From assembly GCA_024234055.1 (NCBI GenBank), contig JACKOW010000001.1:186001-250000 (forward strand): a stretch of DNA of 64,000 nt, given 5' to 3'. The stretch's first letter is position 1. Every line of letters starts with the position of its first letter. Positions 42,559 through 51,818 of this stretch are shown in pieces. Under the pieces are notes generated by a model, which saw nothing but the letters and a program-made list of their open reading frames with translations, made no database searches and was not told where the DNA came from. A program made the translations under genes and the position numbers. Source of the DNA: Rhodanobacteraceae bacterium (GTDB lineage Bacteria > Pseudomonadota > Gammaproteobacteria > Xanthomonadales > SZUA-5).

Positions 42559-42798
42559 CTACTTCGCCGCCGGATGATCGGCGGCCGCTTGCACCTCGAT
42601 GCGCTCATCTCCCAGGGTGACCACCTGCCCGGCGCGCATCTTGGCGGTCTTGCGGGTCTCGATGCGGCCATCCACGCTCACTTCACCCGCGGCGACCAGG
42701 GTCTTGCCGGCGCCACCGCTGTGGCACAAGCCGCAGAGCTTCAAGAGCTGATTGAGCTCGACATGGTCGCCTTCCAGCTCGAAGGCCTGGGTGGGCAT
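42559..42798 (-). CDS. S4-domain RNA-binding protein (YbcJ-like)
   Basis: This 79-aa protein has a single S4-type RNA-binding domain: HVELNQLLKLCGLCHSGGAG, KTLVAAGEVSVDGRIETRKT and AKMRAGQVVTLGDERIEVQA. It corresponds to the YbcJ family, small proteins thought to bind RNA or ribosomes. The ATG at 42798 is the first Met before the domain; the frame continues upstream but that is antisense to the cardiolipin synthase gene region. It is transcribed divergently from that gene. Confidence 0.88.
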   Translation of the reverse strand: MPTQAFELEGDHVELNQLLKLCGLCHSGGAGKTLVAAGEVSVDGRIETRKTAKMRAGQVVTLGDERIEVQAAADHPAAK

Positions 42799-42864
42799 GG
42801 GGCTGGCTCTGCAGTTGGGGCCTGCAGTCTCGTCTTCGCGGCGTGCACAAGCAACGGCCGAAGG

Positions 42865-44370
42865 ATGGGGACTGCCGCTGCATGGGCGCATAGACTGGCA
42901 GTCCCGGCCCGGCTGCACGGACATCGCTTGAATCCGCACCTGATCTCCACGGTCATCTTGATCGGTCACTGGCTGCTGGTGATCGGGCTGTCGGTGCGTG
43001 TGATCACGCGGCGCTTTCCGGTCGGCGTGGCAGTGGCCTGGCTGGCGATCATGTTCAGCCTGCCGCTGGTGGGCGCCGTTGCCTATCTGCTGTTGGGCGA
43101 AAAGCGGCTGGGGCGTCGGCATCGGCGCCGCGCCGCCGCGGCCCAGGCAGCATTGCGGGTCTGGCAACAGACGTTGCCAGCGCCCGGCAACCGGCCCGCC
43201 GGAGTGGATCAGGCATCGGAACTACAGCGTCTGGCCCGAACCATCTCGGGATTTCCCCCGCAATCGGGGCACCAGGTGAGGCTGCTGGATCACTGCAGCG
43301 CCATCTTTGATGTATTGATTGCCGATATCGACAGCGCTCGGCAGTGCTGCCATCTGTCTTTCTACATCTGGCATGCCGAGGGCCGCATGGCCGATGTGCT
43401 TGGCGCCCTCCGTCGCGCCGCCGAGCGCGGCCTTGACTGCCGGGCGCTGGCCGATGCGCTGGGAAGTCGAGAGTTTCTGGCCAGTCCCGCCGCGCAGGCG
43501 TTGCGACAGGCCGGCGTGGATTTGCGTGCCACCTTGCCCGGGGGACTGTTGGGTGCGCTGTGGTCCAGGATTGATCTGCGCAACCACCGCAAGATCGCGG
43601 TGATCGACGGCCGAGTCGCCTACGCCGGCAGCCAGAATCTGGTTGACCCGGCCCACTTCCGGCAGAGCGCCGGGGTCGGAGAGTGGGTGGATGCCATGCT
43701 TCGCATCACGGGTCCTGCCGCGCAGGCACTCGACGCAGTCTTCGAGTTCGACTGGAGCGCTGAAACCGGGGCGGCTTTTCGTGGGCCTGTCGCCGACATC
43801 CAGGGCGCAGCCGGCAGCGACGGCACCGTGCTGCAGCTGGCGCCGTCTGGACCTGACCTGCAGCCGGAGGTGATTCATGACCTGCTGCTCGCCGCCATCT
43901 ACGGCGCGCGCCAAAGCATCGCCATGACCACGCCGTATTTTGTGCCTGACGATGCGCTGCTCACGGCGCTGCTGACGGCGGCGCGCCGTGGGGTCGAGGT
44001 TTGCCTGATCGTGCCCGCCCGCAATGATTCCCGGATGGTGCGACTCGCCAGCGCCTCCTGCTTCGAGCCGCTGCTGGCCGCTGGGGTGAGCATCGCCCTG
44101 TTTCGGGGCGGCTTGCTGCACACCAAGAGCCTGGTCATCGACCGCAGCATCAGTGTGTTTGGCTCGGTCAATCTGGATATGCGCAGCTTCTGGCTGAACT
44201 TCGAGATTTCCCTGCTGGTCTACGATGCAGACTTTGCAGCACAACTGCGCCATCTGCAGCAGGGCTATCTACTCGACAGCGATCGAGTCGATCTCGCCAT
44301 CTGGCGCCAGCGCCCTCGATCCCGGCAGTTTGCCGAGTCGGCGTTTCGCTTGCTGGGGCCGTTGTTGTAG
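42865..44370 (+). CDS. cls: Cardiolipin synthase (ClsA-type, PLD superfamily)
   Basis: The enzyme condenses two phosphatidylglycerols (or a related pair) to cardiolipin in the inner membrane. From the ATG at 42865 (501 aa) there are two N-terminal membrane helices (HLISTVILIGHWLLVIGLSV and VAVAWLAIMFSLPLVGAVAY), then YLLLGEKRLG. Two HKD motifs are intact: NHRKIAVIDG...GSQN and HTKSLVIDRS...GSVNLD. The frame is open further upstream and starts further downstream (near 42927) are possible; 42865 is chosen as the first ATG clear of the S4 gene. A second PLD-type synthase lies at 53959. Confidence 0.9.
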   Translation: MGTAAAWAHRLAVPARLHGHRLNPHLISTVILIGHWLLVIGLSVRVITRRFPVGVAVAWLAIMFSLPLVGAVAYLLLGEKRLGRRHRRRAAAAQAALRVWQQTLPAPGNRPAGVDQASELQRLARTISGFPPQSGHQVRLLDHCSAIFDVLIADIDSARQCCHLSFYIWHAEGRMADVLGALRRAAERGLDCRALADALGSREFLASPAAQALRQAGVDLRATLPGGLLGALWSRIDLRNHRKIAVIDGRVAYAGSQNLVDPAHFRQSAGVGEWVDAMLRITGPAAQALDAVFEFDWSAETGAAFRGPVADIQGAAGSDGTVLQLAPSGPDLQPEVIHDLLLAAIYGARQSIAMTTPYFVPDDALLTALLTAARRGVEVCLIVPARNDSRMVRLASASCFEPLLAAGVSIALFRGGLLHTKSLVIDRSISVFGSVNLDMRSFWLNFEISLLVYDADFAAQLRHLQQGYLLDSDRVDLAIWRQRPRSRQFAESAFRLLGPLL

Positions 44371-44389
44371 CAATGCAAACAGGTCCGCC

Positions 44390-44465
44390 GTAGCCCGGGT
44401 AAGCGCAGCGCACCCGGGACACCGAGCGGGTCTTCCCGGGCGCGCCTGCGGCTTGCCCGGGCTAC
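44390..44465. repeat. REP-like repeat (GTAGCCCGGG...CCCGGGCTAC)
   Basis: GTAGCCCGGGTAAGCGCAGC at the left and its inverse (GGCTTGCCCGGGCTAC) at the right form a composite hairpin between the convergent cls and GNAT genes, touching the GNAT stop. A related CGTAGCCCG...CGGGCTACG block is at about 25930. Confidence 0.75.
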
Positions 44466-44992
44466 GACAGCATTTTCCAGTACACCGTGGTCGGGCACAG
44501 GCCGCCGGCGGGCATCAGCGCGTAGCCCGGAATCTCGCCACTGCGCTGCCAGCCGCAGCGGACATACAGCCGTGCGGCGGCACTGTCGCTGACCGTGTCC
44601 AGCACCAGCAGGGAGCGGTTTTCTCCGCGCGCGGCGTGTTCCAGTCCTTCCAGCAGTGCCTGCGCCACGCCGCGTCGCCGTGCGCGGCGGTGGACCAGCA
44701 TCTTGGCCACGTCAGCCCGGTGCGGCTGGTTCTCGGGCATGGCCAGCACGAGCTGGGCCGTGCCGATCACCACGCCCGGCGATGATTCCGCCACCAGCAG
44801 GGCGCGCTCGCCACGGGACACTCCATCAGCCACTGTTTGCCAGAAGTGGCAAGCACGTTGCTGGTCGATGGGCAGCATGAAGCCCACCGAGGCGCCACCT
44901 TCCACGCAGTCGATCAGCAGCTCCGCCAGTGCCGGGACCGCAGCGCTGGCCTGCACGGCATCCAATCGCCGGATATGCACGGGTTCGTTCAT
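44462..44992 (-). CDS. GNAT-family N-acetyltransferase
   Basis: This 176-aa protein has the GNAT fold: VHIRRLDAVQASAAVPALAE at the start and the acetyl-CoA site VAKMLVHRRARRRGVAQALL (the R/Q-x-x-G-x-A pattern). LLVLDTVSDSAAARLYVRCG and the closing GYALMPAGGLCPTTVYWKML are typical. The ATG at 44992 lies two bases after the stop of the preceding SDR gene on this strand, so the two are co-transcribed. The substrate is unknown. Confidence 0.9.
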   Translation of the reverse strand: MNEPVHIRRLDAVQASAAVPALAELLIDCVEGGASVGFMLPIDQQRACHFWQTVADGVSRGERALLVAESSPGVVIGTAQLVLAMPENQPHRADVAKMLVHRRARRRGVAQALLEGLEHAARGENRSLLVLDTVSDSAAARLYVRCGWQRSGEIPGYALMPAGGLCPTTVYWKMLS

Positions 44993-44994
44993 GA

Positions 44995-45738
44995 TCACCA
45001 GGGAATGACTTGGCCCTTGAGATCGAAGTAGCCGCCATTCTTGCCTGAATCCAGCTGCTCGATCACCCCGATCAAGCCGGCAACACTTTCCTCGGGCGAG
45101 TAGGTGGCGGCGGCGCCACCCATGTCGGTGCGCACCCAGCCCGGATGCAGCACCACGCAGACAAAGCCCTCGGGGCCGAGTTCGACACTGAGGATCTTGT
45201 TGATCTGGTTCAGCGCCGACTTGCTGGCGCGGTAGGCATACCATCGGCCATCGGAGTTCTGCACGCTGCCAAGCTGCGAGGACATGTTGACGATTTGCTT
45301 GCGCTGGCCAAGACGCAGATTCGGCAGCAGGGCCTGCGTCACCCGCAGCGGCCCGAAGGCATTGACCTGGAAGGTCTGCTCCATCACGCCGAAATCGACC
45401 TTGTCGATACTCACATCGCCGCGATCGAACATGCCGGCGTTGTTGACCAGAATGTCGATCGGAACCTCCTTGAGCCGTTCTGCCAGCGCGCTCACGCTGG
45501 CGGCGTCGGCCACATCCAGCGCCTCCACGCGATCGGCAATGTCGGCCAACGCGGTGGCGCCTTGCGGATCGCGGGCGGTACCGATCACCCGGTAACCCTT
45601 GGCGGCGAACTGGCGGGCGTATTCGAGGCCCAGGCCGCGGTTGGCGCCGGTGACCAGCACCGTGAGCTGTTCCGCTGCCTGCAGCGGGCTGGCCAAGGCC
45701 AGCAGCAAGGTCAGGGACCACATCAGCCTCAATCTCAT
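44995..45738 (-). CDS. SDR-family oxidoreductase with an N-terminal signal peptide
   Basis: This 247-aa protein begins MRLRLMWSLTLLLALASPLQ-AAEQ, a convincing signal peptide. It runs straight into the SDR Rossmann fold (VLVTGANRGLGLEYARQFAA; ILVNNAGMFD; active Ser in NMSSQLGSV; YRASKSALNQ with YxxxK). The fold and the end (LDSGKNGGYFDLKGQVIPW) resemble the C-factor/CsgA-type SDR group. An exported nucleotide-dependent enzyme would be unusual because NAD(P) is not abundant in the periplasm. It is co-transcribed with the GNAT gene. Confidence 0.85.
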   Translation of the reverse strand: MRLRLMWSLTLLLALASPLQAAEQLTVLVTGANRGLGLEYARQFAAKGYRVIGTARDPQGATALADIADRVEALDVADAASVSALAERLKEVPIDILVNNAGMFDRGDVSIDKVDFGVMEQTFQVNAFGPLRVTQALLPNLRLGQRKQIVNMSSQLGSVQNSDGRWYAYRASKSALNQINKILSVELGPEGFVCVVLHPGWVRTDMGGAAATYSPEESVAGLIGVIEQLDSGKNGGYFDLKGQVIPW

Positions 45739-45754
45739 GACGGACTCCTACTGT

Positions 45755-46615
45755 TCAAGGTGAGCTCACCGCGGCACCTGGTGAGCGTGACTTCAGCAAC
45801 TCGTGCATCTCACTCATCTGTATCTGCATGGCTGTGATCTGCGCTGCCATCTGTTCGCGCTCGTGATGGGCCTGATCCACCGCCGCCTGGTTCTTCTCTG
45901 CATCCCGCCGTTGGCGCTCGCTGCCCATCACTTCGAGGATGGCGCCGACCATCATGTTCAGAAACACAAAGGCGGTGAGAAAGATGAAGCTGAGATAGTA
46001 GATCCACGACAGCGGATGCACGCTCATGGTCTCGTACATCACATCGGTCCAGTCTTCGAAGGTGGCCACCCGGAACAGCGTCAGCATGGCGATGGCCACA
46101 TCGCCCCACAGCACCGGGTTGATGTCCTGAAAGAACAGCGAGCCGATGGTGCCGTAGATGTAGAAGATGATGAACATCAGCAGGGCAATGTAGCCCATGC
46201 GCGGAATGGCGATCAGCAGCGAGTCGATCAGAAAGCGCAGCTCCGGCACCACGGAGACCAGACGCAGCATCCGGAACACCCGCAGCAGCCGGCCCAGCAA
46301 CACGCTTTCGGCCTGATCCAGCGGAATCAGGCTGCCGACCACCACCAGCGTGTCGAACACATTCCAACCGTCGGCAAAGAAGCGCTTCTTGTCGGGATGC
46401 GCGGCAAAGCGCAGCAGGATCTCAACCAGAAAGAACAGCGTGACGGCGGCATCCAGATACCCCAGCGACTGGTCGATGCCAGCCGGCAATTCATAGGTGC
46501 GCGCGCCTATGGTCAGCGCCGACAGCACGATGATGCTGATCACCGCGGTCTGGAACAGTTTGCTGGATTCGACGGCCTGGATGCGGCCGAGCAGGGTGGG
46601 CGTGGCGGACGTCAT
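45755..46615 (-). CDS. Bacterial voltage-gated cation channel (BacNaV-like) with acidic filter
   Basis: This 286-aa protein has the S1-S6 layout of one voltage-gated channel repeat. S4 carries regularly spaced Arg (LLGRLLRVFRMLRLVSVVPE), followed by the S4-S5 linker and pore. The filter is TFEDWTD (residues 185-191, nt 46043-46063). S6 is YLSFIFLTAFVFLNMMVGAI. A C-terminal helix (about 235-275, GSERQRRDAEKNQAAVDQAH) should form the tetrameric coiled coil. Sodium-selective NavAb has TLESWSM at the filter; the calcium-selective engineered CavAb has TLDDWSD. The two extra acidic residues here predict divalent-ion permeation (inference). Confidence 0.92.
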   Translation of the reverse strand: MTSATPTLLGRIQAVESSKLFQTAVISIIVLSALTIGARTYELPAGIDQSLGYLDAAVTLFFLVEILLRFAAHPDKKRFFADGWNVFDTLVVVGSLIPLDQAESVLLGRLLRVFRMLRLVSVVPELRFLIDSLLIAIPRMGYIALLMFIIFYIYGTIGSLFFQDINPVLWGDVAIAMLTLFRVATFEDWTDVMYETMSVHPLSWIYYLSFIFLTAFVFLNMMVGAILEVMGSERQRRDAEKNQAAVDQAHHEREQMAAQITAMQIQMSEMHELLKSRSPGAAVSSP

Positions 46616-47000
46616 TGCTGCAGCTTCAGATTTCGGGGATCGGCAAGGCCGAACAGTTTAGGTGTAGGGACTGCAAGCAGTTGTGGAGTTCATGTGAGCA
46701 CGCCAGCCGCGTTGAGGGTGTGGCGCCGATGCTGGGTCTGCTCGGCTTCGTCGCGGTCCCCGCCACGCCTGGGTCTGCCTGGGGCAGGGTGAAAGCCCGG
46801 CGCCAGTCGGGATTACACAAAACAGTCTCGGATGAATTGAAGTGGGGCGGCCGTGGTTCGCCCCGTTCTGACTCCGGCAGTCTCGCGCGACTTGTGACCA
46901 AGTTGTTAACGAAGTTAGAATGCGTGCCGAAGCGCGTGCGCCGGATTTCGGTTGCGCGCGCACAAGTCGAGCCGCACCTCTGATGTGAAGGAATTTTCCC
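46616..47000 (+). pseudogene. Fossil 3' end of an IPTL-CTERM gene
   Basis: No intact gene is seen in this 385-bp gap. 46728-46759 is identical over 32 bases to 49474-49505 (the part of the downstream gene coding MLGLLGFVAV). The next 90 bases (46788-46851: GGCGCCAGTCGGG, ACAGTCTCGGATGAATTGAA) align with the 3' flank of that gene (about 49531-49595). It is therefore a relic of a second, mostly deleted copy. Confidence 0.75.
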
Positions 47001-49519
47001 ATGAGCAAGACGTCCCGCCTGCAGCAGCCCTTGGTATTGGCTGTTGCGCTGATCGCGGCACTCGGATGCGGCAGCCTTGCCGCTCAGAATGCCAAGGAAG
47101 ACCAATACGCACGCCTGGTGGCCTTGCAGGCGCAGGTTGAGTCCTTGAAGGGCCAGTCCACGCCAGAGTCGCAGCAGGCGCTGGTCGAGGCGCAGACTGA
47201 GTTCAACCAGATCAGTGCCAGCATGGGCGGTGATCGTCCCTGTGCCGCGGGCGATCAACCCGCAGAGGGTTCCGTCAGTCGCACCGCGCCACCGTCTCCG
47301 ACGGGATGCGCGCCCACACTCGCCAATTTCACCAACGCCACCCCGGTGGCGATCCCGACGGGTCCCGCCGTCGTCACCTCGACGATCAGCGTCAGCGGTG
47401 CCCAGACCTACCTCTGGGATGTCGACGTCACCACGTTCATCACCCATACCTTCGCCGCTGATCTCGACATCACCATCCAGTCTCCGGCCGGCACCGTCGT
47501 CACACTCACCACCGATAACGGTGCGGGCAACGACAATGTGTTCAATGGCACCGTCTGGGACGACAGCGCCAACCCGTTGGGCCAGGTGCCTTACACCTCC
47601 AACAACGGAATGGTGACCGATCACGCCTACGTGAACCTGACACCCGCCTCGCCGCTGGTGCCGGAAGAGGCGCTGGCGGCCTTCGTGGGCGAAGACCCGA
47701 ACGGCGACTGGACCATCACCATCAGCGATGATCTGGCGGGTGACGGCGGCTCGCTGGATTCCTGGTCGCTCGACCTCACAACCTTCGCGGCTGCCCCGAT
47801 CCAGTCGCCCGTGCAGACCTTTACGCAGGCCACCCCGGTGAATGTTCCCACCGGCCCGGCGGTCGTGTCTTCGACGCTGGCGGTGTCTGGCCTGACGGCG
47901 CCGATGTGCAAGGTCATGGTGCGCACCAACGTGACGCACACTTTTGCAGCGGATCTCGACATCACCCTGACGTCGCCCAATGGCACCGTGGTCACCTTGA
48001 CCACCGACAACGGTGCAGGCAACGACAACGTCTTTGCCGGTACGGTATGGGATGACGAAGCCAATCCCCTCGGACAAGTGCCTTACACGACCAACAACGG
48101 AATGGCGACGGACCACGCCTATGTCAACCTGACCCTCGCTTCGCCGCTGGTGGCCGAAGAGTCCTTGGGGCTTTCATGGGTGAGGACGGCAATGGCGACT
48201 GGACGATCACGATCAGTGACGATCTGGCTGGTGACGGCGGTGATCTGAATGACTGGGCTCTCGACATCGTGACGTGCAACTGCGCGCAGGCCGATCTGGC
48301 AGTCACTCTGACCGATGCACCCGATCCGGTCAGTGCCGGTACCAACCTGACCTACACGGCCACGGTCACCAACAATGGCCCCACGGCCGCCGATGACATC
48401 GGCATCAACCTGCCGCTGCCCGCAGGTACCGCCTTTGTCTCGGCCACCCCCAGTGCTGGCGGCGTCTGCAATGCCGCATCGCCGGTGGTTTGTACCTGGG
48501 CTGGCAGCACCGCCAATGCCGGCGTGGTTTTCGCCACGATCGTCGCGTCGGTGCCGCCCTCGGCCACCGGTTCGCTCAGCGCGACGGTGACGGCCTCTTC
48601 GATCACGTTCGATCCGAATCTGGCCGACAACACCGCGACAGCCGACACCGCAATCGTGGCCACGGCCGATTTGTCCATCACCCTGGCCGACGCCCCGGAT
48701 CCGGTGACTGCTGGCACCAATCTGGTCTACACCGCAACCGTGACCAATGCCGGCCCGTCCGATGCGAGCGGTGTGACCGTCATTCTGCCGGTGCCGGCCA
48801 ACACGACCTTTGTGTCGGGCTCGACCACCGGCGGCGGTACCTGCTCGGGTGCGCCGATCGTCTGCACCTTCCCGACCAGCTTCGCGCCAACGACTTCGCA
48901 AACGGCCACCATCACGGTCGCGGTGTCGGCTTCGGCACCGGACGGCAGCAGCATCAGTGCGACGGCCAGCGTGGGTTCGGCTTCGACCGATCCGAATGGC
49001 GCCAACAACAGCGCCACGGCGACCACTCTGGTCGGCGCCGACGCCAATCTGCAGCTGACGCTGAGTGCTTCCTCGCTGGCGGTGCTGACCAATGAGCCGG
49101 TGACCTTCACGGCGGTCAGCCTGAACCAGGGTCCGTCGGATGCGCAGAATCTGTCAATCACGATGACGCTGACGCCGGACTTCCGCTACACCGCGCACAC
49201 GGCCACCGGCGCCACCTGCACCACACCGCAGGTGGGTAACAGTGGCGTGGTCACCTGCACCTGGGCCGGCGCCACGGCGGTGAATGCCTCGCGCACCTTG
49301 AGCGTGGTGGCCTTCAGCAACAACCAGGGCGCCACGGCGGTGAACGCCAGCACGGTGTCGGATACCTCCGATCCGGTGACCGCCAACAATGTGGGCAATG
49401 TCAGCGTGCAGGTCGGTTTCCCGATCGAGGAAATCCCGACCGTGAACCAGTACGGCCTGATCCTGCTCGGCCTGATGCTGGGTCTGCTCGGCTTCGTCGC
49501 GGTCCGCCGTAACAGCTGA
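47001..49519 (+). CDS. IPTL-CTERM protein with two P-domains and three DUF11 repeats, interrupted by a one-base frameshift
   Basis: Translation from ATG 47001 (signal peptide MSKTSRLQQPLVLAVALIAA) gives two proprotein-convertase P-like domains (about 105-270 and 275-415; ITISDDLAGDGGSLDSWSLD). The second breaks at 48161-48175, where one base seems missing: the first repeat has EEALAAFVGED, the second reads EESLGLSWV in this frame but EESLxAFMGED in the next. The second frame continues from about 48176 to 49519 with three DUF11 domains (starting LAVTLTDAPDPVSAGTNLTY). It ends in an IPTL-CTERM tail (EIPTVNQYGLILLGLMLGLL-GFVAVRRNS), a signal for exosortase-like processing. Restored length is 839 aa. 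AAGGAA precedes the start. It could be a pseudogene or contain a sequencing error. Confidence 0.85.
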
Positions 49520-49531
49520 GCCATCAGGTAG

Positions 49532-49563
49532 GGTGGAATTCCGGCGCCAGCCGGAATTCCACC
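49532..49563. repeat. Perfect 14-bp inverted repeat
   Basis: GGTGGAATTCCGGC-GCCA-GCCGGAATTCCACC lies 12 nt after the IPTL-CTERM stop. A degraded version is in the fossil at 46788-46815. It is of the GTAGGGTGG...CCACC repeat type common in these genomes. Confidence 0.85.
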
Positions 49564-49586
49564 GAACAAGTCTGAGATGAACTGAA

Positions 49587-49615
49587 AAGGCGGCCATTGG
49601 CCGCCTTTTTCTTTT
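49587..49615 (+). terminator. Rho-independent terminator after the IPTL-CTERM gene
   Basis: AAGGCGGCC-ATT-GGCCGCCTT is a perfect 9-bp stem followed by TTTCTTTTC. The remaining bases of this gap to 49807 hold no other feature that I see. Confidence 0.92.
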
Positions 49616-49807
49616 CGACTGACCATTCCCGCGAACGTATCTCTGGTTTCAGAACAAGCCACGGCCTGCCGCGCGCCGACCGCTTGATCTGCCGAACAAG
49701 GGCCGATTCTGCGTTCCCTGCAGTGTCTGTCACCTGCCGTGTTCATGGCAGGCATCCGTGCGCGGCCAAGGCTAGCTTGGCTCATCCCTCCAAGGTGATG
49801 CCAAAGC

Positions 49808-51100
49808 ATGTACATGCAATCTGTATTGCGGCTCCTGATGTTCCTCCTGATGGCGCACTCTTCACTGGCGCATGCGCAGGTGCCCCTGCCGAATCAGACA
49901 CTGTCCGCAGCCCAGCCCGGCGTAGCCGCAGCCCGCTTGTTTGGCCAATCGATGGCCAGCAACGGCCAGTATCTGGCCATCGGCGCGCCGTTCTACTCGG
50001 GCGCTTCGGGTGGCACCAGTCCCGGCGTGGTGCTGATCTTTCAGCGCAGCGGCAATACCTGGAATTTCCTGAATGCCGTGCAGGCACCGACGCCGGCGAA
50101 TGGTGACGGATTTGGCGCCAACGTGATTTTCAGCGGCGCCCAGCTGCTGGTCGGTGCACCGTACAGCACGGTCAACAGCGTCTCCCAGCGTGGCGCGGTT
50201 TACACCTACAACATCGTCGCAGGCCTGTACGCGTACACCGAGACCGTCAATCCAGGCATTGCCCCGTCTTCCGCCGACTGGTACGGATTCCATCTGTCCG
50301 CCGATAGCGGTTGGTTGGCCATCGGCATTCCCTTTGGGTCACCCAACAATGCCGGGCAGGTGCAGCTGTTCCGCTACGATGGCGATCTGGAACGCTGGGT
50401 CTATCACTCCGCCGTCAACGGCGCACAAGCGGGTGGCCGCCACGGCATCCGCGTGCTCATGCGAGGGGATCGACTGCTGGTGGGTGCCACCGAAGAACAG
50501 GCCACCGCAAGCACCCGTGGATGGGCCTACGAGTACCAGCGCACCGGCACCGGCCCGACTGCAAGCTGGGCACAGGTTCAGCGTTTTCGACAGACCGCCG
50601 GCACCGTTTCGGTGTTTGGATCGGCCTTTGCGCTGTCGCCTGCCGGTACCACGCTGCTGATCGGTGCCCCTTATGAGTTGGCCGCCAATTCCAGCGCGCA
50701 GACCGGTGCCGTGTTCGCGTTCACGCGCAACCTCACAGGCCAGTGGGAGCAGAGCGCGCGTATCGATCCAGCGGTCGTCGGCGTCGCCGAGAACTTCGGC
50801 ACCAGCATCGCCTTCGCCGACGAAACCAGCGCGGTCATCGGTGACGTCCGCGAAGGCTCCGCGCAGGCACTCGGTGCGGCGCATCTGTATCGGCAAGTCA
50901 CCGGCAACACCTGGAATCGCAGTGCATCGTGGCAGCGGGGCAGCGGCGCCGCGGGCGACTTCATGGGGGCCAGCCTACTGGCGGTCGGAGACCAACTCCT
51001 GATCGGCGCCAGTGGCATCGACAACGGGGCGAGCCTCGACGAGGGCCGCGTGTTCGTCTACAACGGCGCGCTGGGCGTCTTTCGAAACGGCTTCGAATAG
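49808..51100 (+). CDS. Secreted FG-GAP-like propeller protein with GFE tail
   Basis: The 430-aa precursor has a signal peptide (MYMQSVLRLLMFLLMAHSSLAHA). It then has about six repeats of the integrin-type FG-GAP kind, for example LFGQSMASNGQYLAIGAPFY, GFGANVIFSGAQLLVGAPYS and NFGTSIAFADETSAVIGDVR, each with a G-x-S and GAP-like turn. This suggests a seven-bladed propeller. It ends LGVFRNGFE, the third GFE tail in the window. No enzyme signature is seen. The next gene, 40 bp on, is a response regulator, so co-transcription is possible. Confidence 0.85.
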   Translation: MYMQSVLRLLMFLLMAHSSLAHAQVPLPNQTLSAAQPGVAAARLFGQSMASNGQYLAIGAPFYSGASGGTSPGVVLIFQRSGNTWNFLNAVQAPTPANGDGFGANVIFSGAQLLVGAPYSTVNSVSQRGAVYTYNIVAGLYAYTETVNPGIAPSSADWYGFHLSADSGWLAIGIPFGSPNNAGQVQLFRYDGDLERWVYHSAVNGAQAGGRHGIRVLMRGDRLLVGATEEQATASTRGWAYEYQRTGTGPTASWAQVQRFRQTAGTVSVFGSAFALSPAGTTLLIGAPYELAANSSAQTGAVFAFTRNLTGQWEQSARIDPAVVGVAENFGTSIAFADETSAVIGDVREGSAQALGAAHLYRQVTGNTWNRSASWQRGSGAAGDFMGASLLAVGDQLLIGASGIDNGASLDEGRVFVYNGALGVFRNGFE

Positions 51101-51140
51101 ACGGGACACCACATCGGCAATCAGCCAATACTCCAGACCC

Positions 51141-51815
51141 ATGAGAGAGCCCGAACCGACAACGCCACTGGCGATAGGTATCGTCGAAGACGATGACAAT
51201 ATTCGCGCGGGCGTCTGTCGAGTCATTGGTGGCGAACCCGGTTGGAGCGTACGCTTTGCCTGTGACTCTCTGGAGCAGGCACGCGCAGCGCCCTTGCGCC
51301 AGATCGATGTGCTGCTGCTGGACATCGGTCTGCCCGATGGCAGCGGTCTCGACCTGCTGAATCTGGTGGCGCCCGGCGTGCCAGTGCTGGTGATTTCTGC
51401 CATCGGCGACGAGGCGACGGTGGTGCATGCGATCGAGTGTGGTGCTGCCGGCTACCTGCTGAAGGATGCACACCCCAGGGACCTGATCGAAGCCATCCGT
51501 GCCGTGCTCGACGGCGGGGCGCCGATCTCCCCTGGGGTGGCTGGATATCTGCTGCGGCGGATGCGTGGACAGGCCCTGGCTCAGCGCGCGAGCGGCGAAT
51601 CCGGCCTGGAACAGCTGACTCCCAGGGAGACCGATGTGTTGCGCGCCCTGACCCGCGGATACAGCTATGAGGAAACCGGTCAGCTTCTGGGCATAGCCCG
51701 CAACACCGTGGGTCAGCACATCAAGCAGATCTACTCCAAACTTGCGGTCAACTCGCGCTCGGAAGCGGTGTTTCAGGCCATACAGGCAGGCTGGCTGACG
51801 ACACGTGGGAGCTGA
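51141..51815 (+). CDS. NarL/LuxR-type response regulator
   Basis: This 224-aa protein has a receiver domain (IGIVEDDDNIRAGV; phospho-acceptor Asp61 in LLLDIGLPDGSGLD; Lys in YLLKDAHP). The C-terminal LuxR helix-turn-helix is LTPRETDVLRALTRGYSYEE with NTVGQHIKQIYSKL. It should bind DNA when phosphorylated by the histidine kinase encoded next. The ATG at 51141 gives the natural receiver start; the longer frame overlaps the GFE-protein gene. The kinase start follows after 3 bases. Confidence 0.93.
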   Translation: MREPEPTTPLAIGIVEDDDNIRAGVCRVIGGEPGWSVRFACDSLEQARAAPLRQIDVLLLDIGLPDGSGLDLLNLVAPGVPVLVISAIGDEATVVHAIECGAAGYLLKDAHPRDLIEAIRAVLDGGAPISPGVAGYLLRRMRGQALAQRASGESGLEQLTPRETDVLRALTRGYSYEETGQLLGIARNTVGQHIKQIYSKLAVNSRSEAVFQAIQAGWLTTRGS

Positions 51816-51818
51816 ACA

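Noticed and set aside
46626..48116. A 496-codon minus-strand frame over the IPTL-CTERM gene
   Set aside because: It is the mirror of the P-domain repeats; the plus strand has a signal peptide, ribosome site and known domains.
48161..48175. Programmed -1 ribosomal frameshift in the IPTL-CTERM gene
   Set aside because: The site has only a GGGG run with no heptameric slippery sequence of the X XXY YYZ type or obvious stimulatory hairpin; a single missing base explains it more simply.
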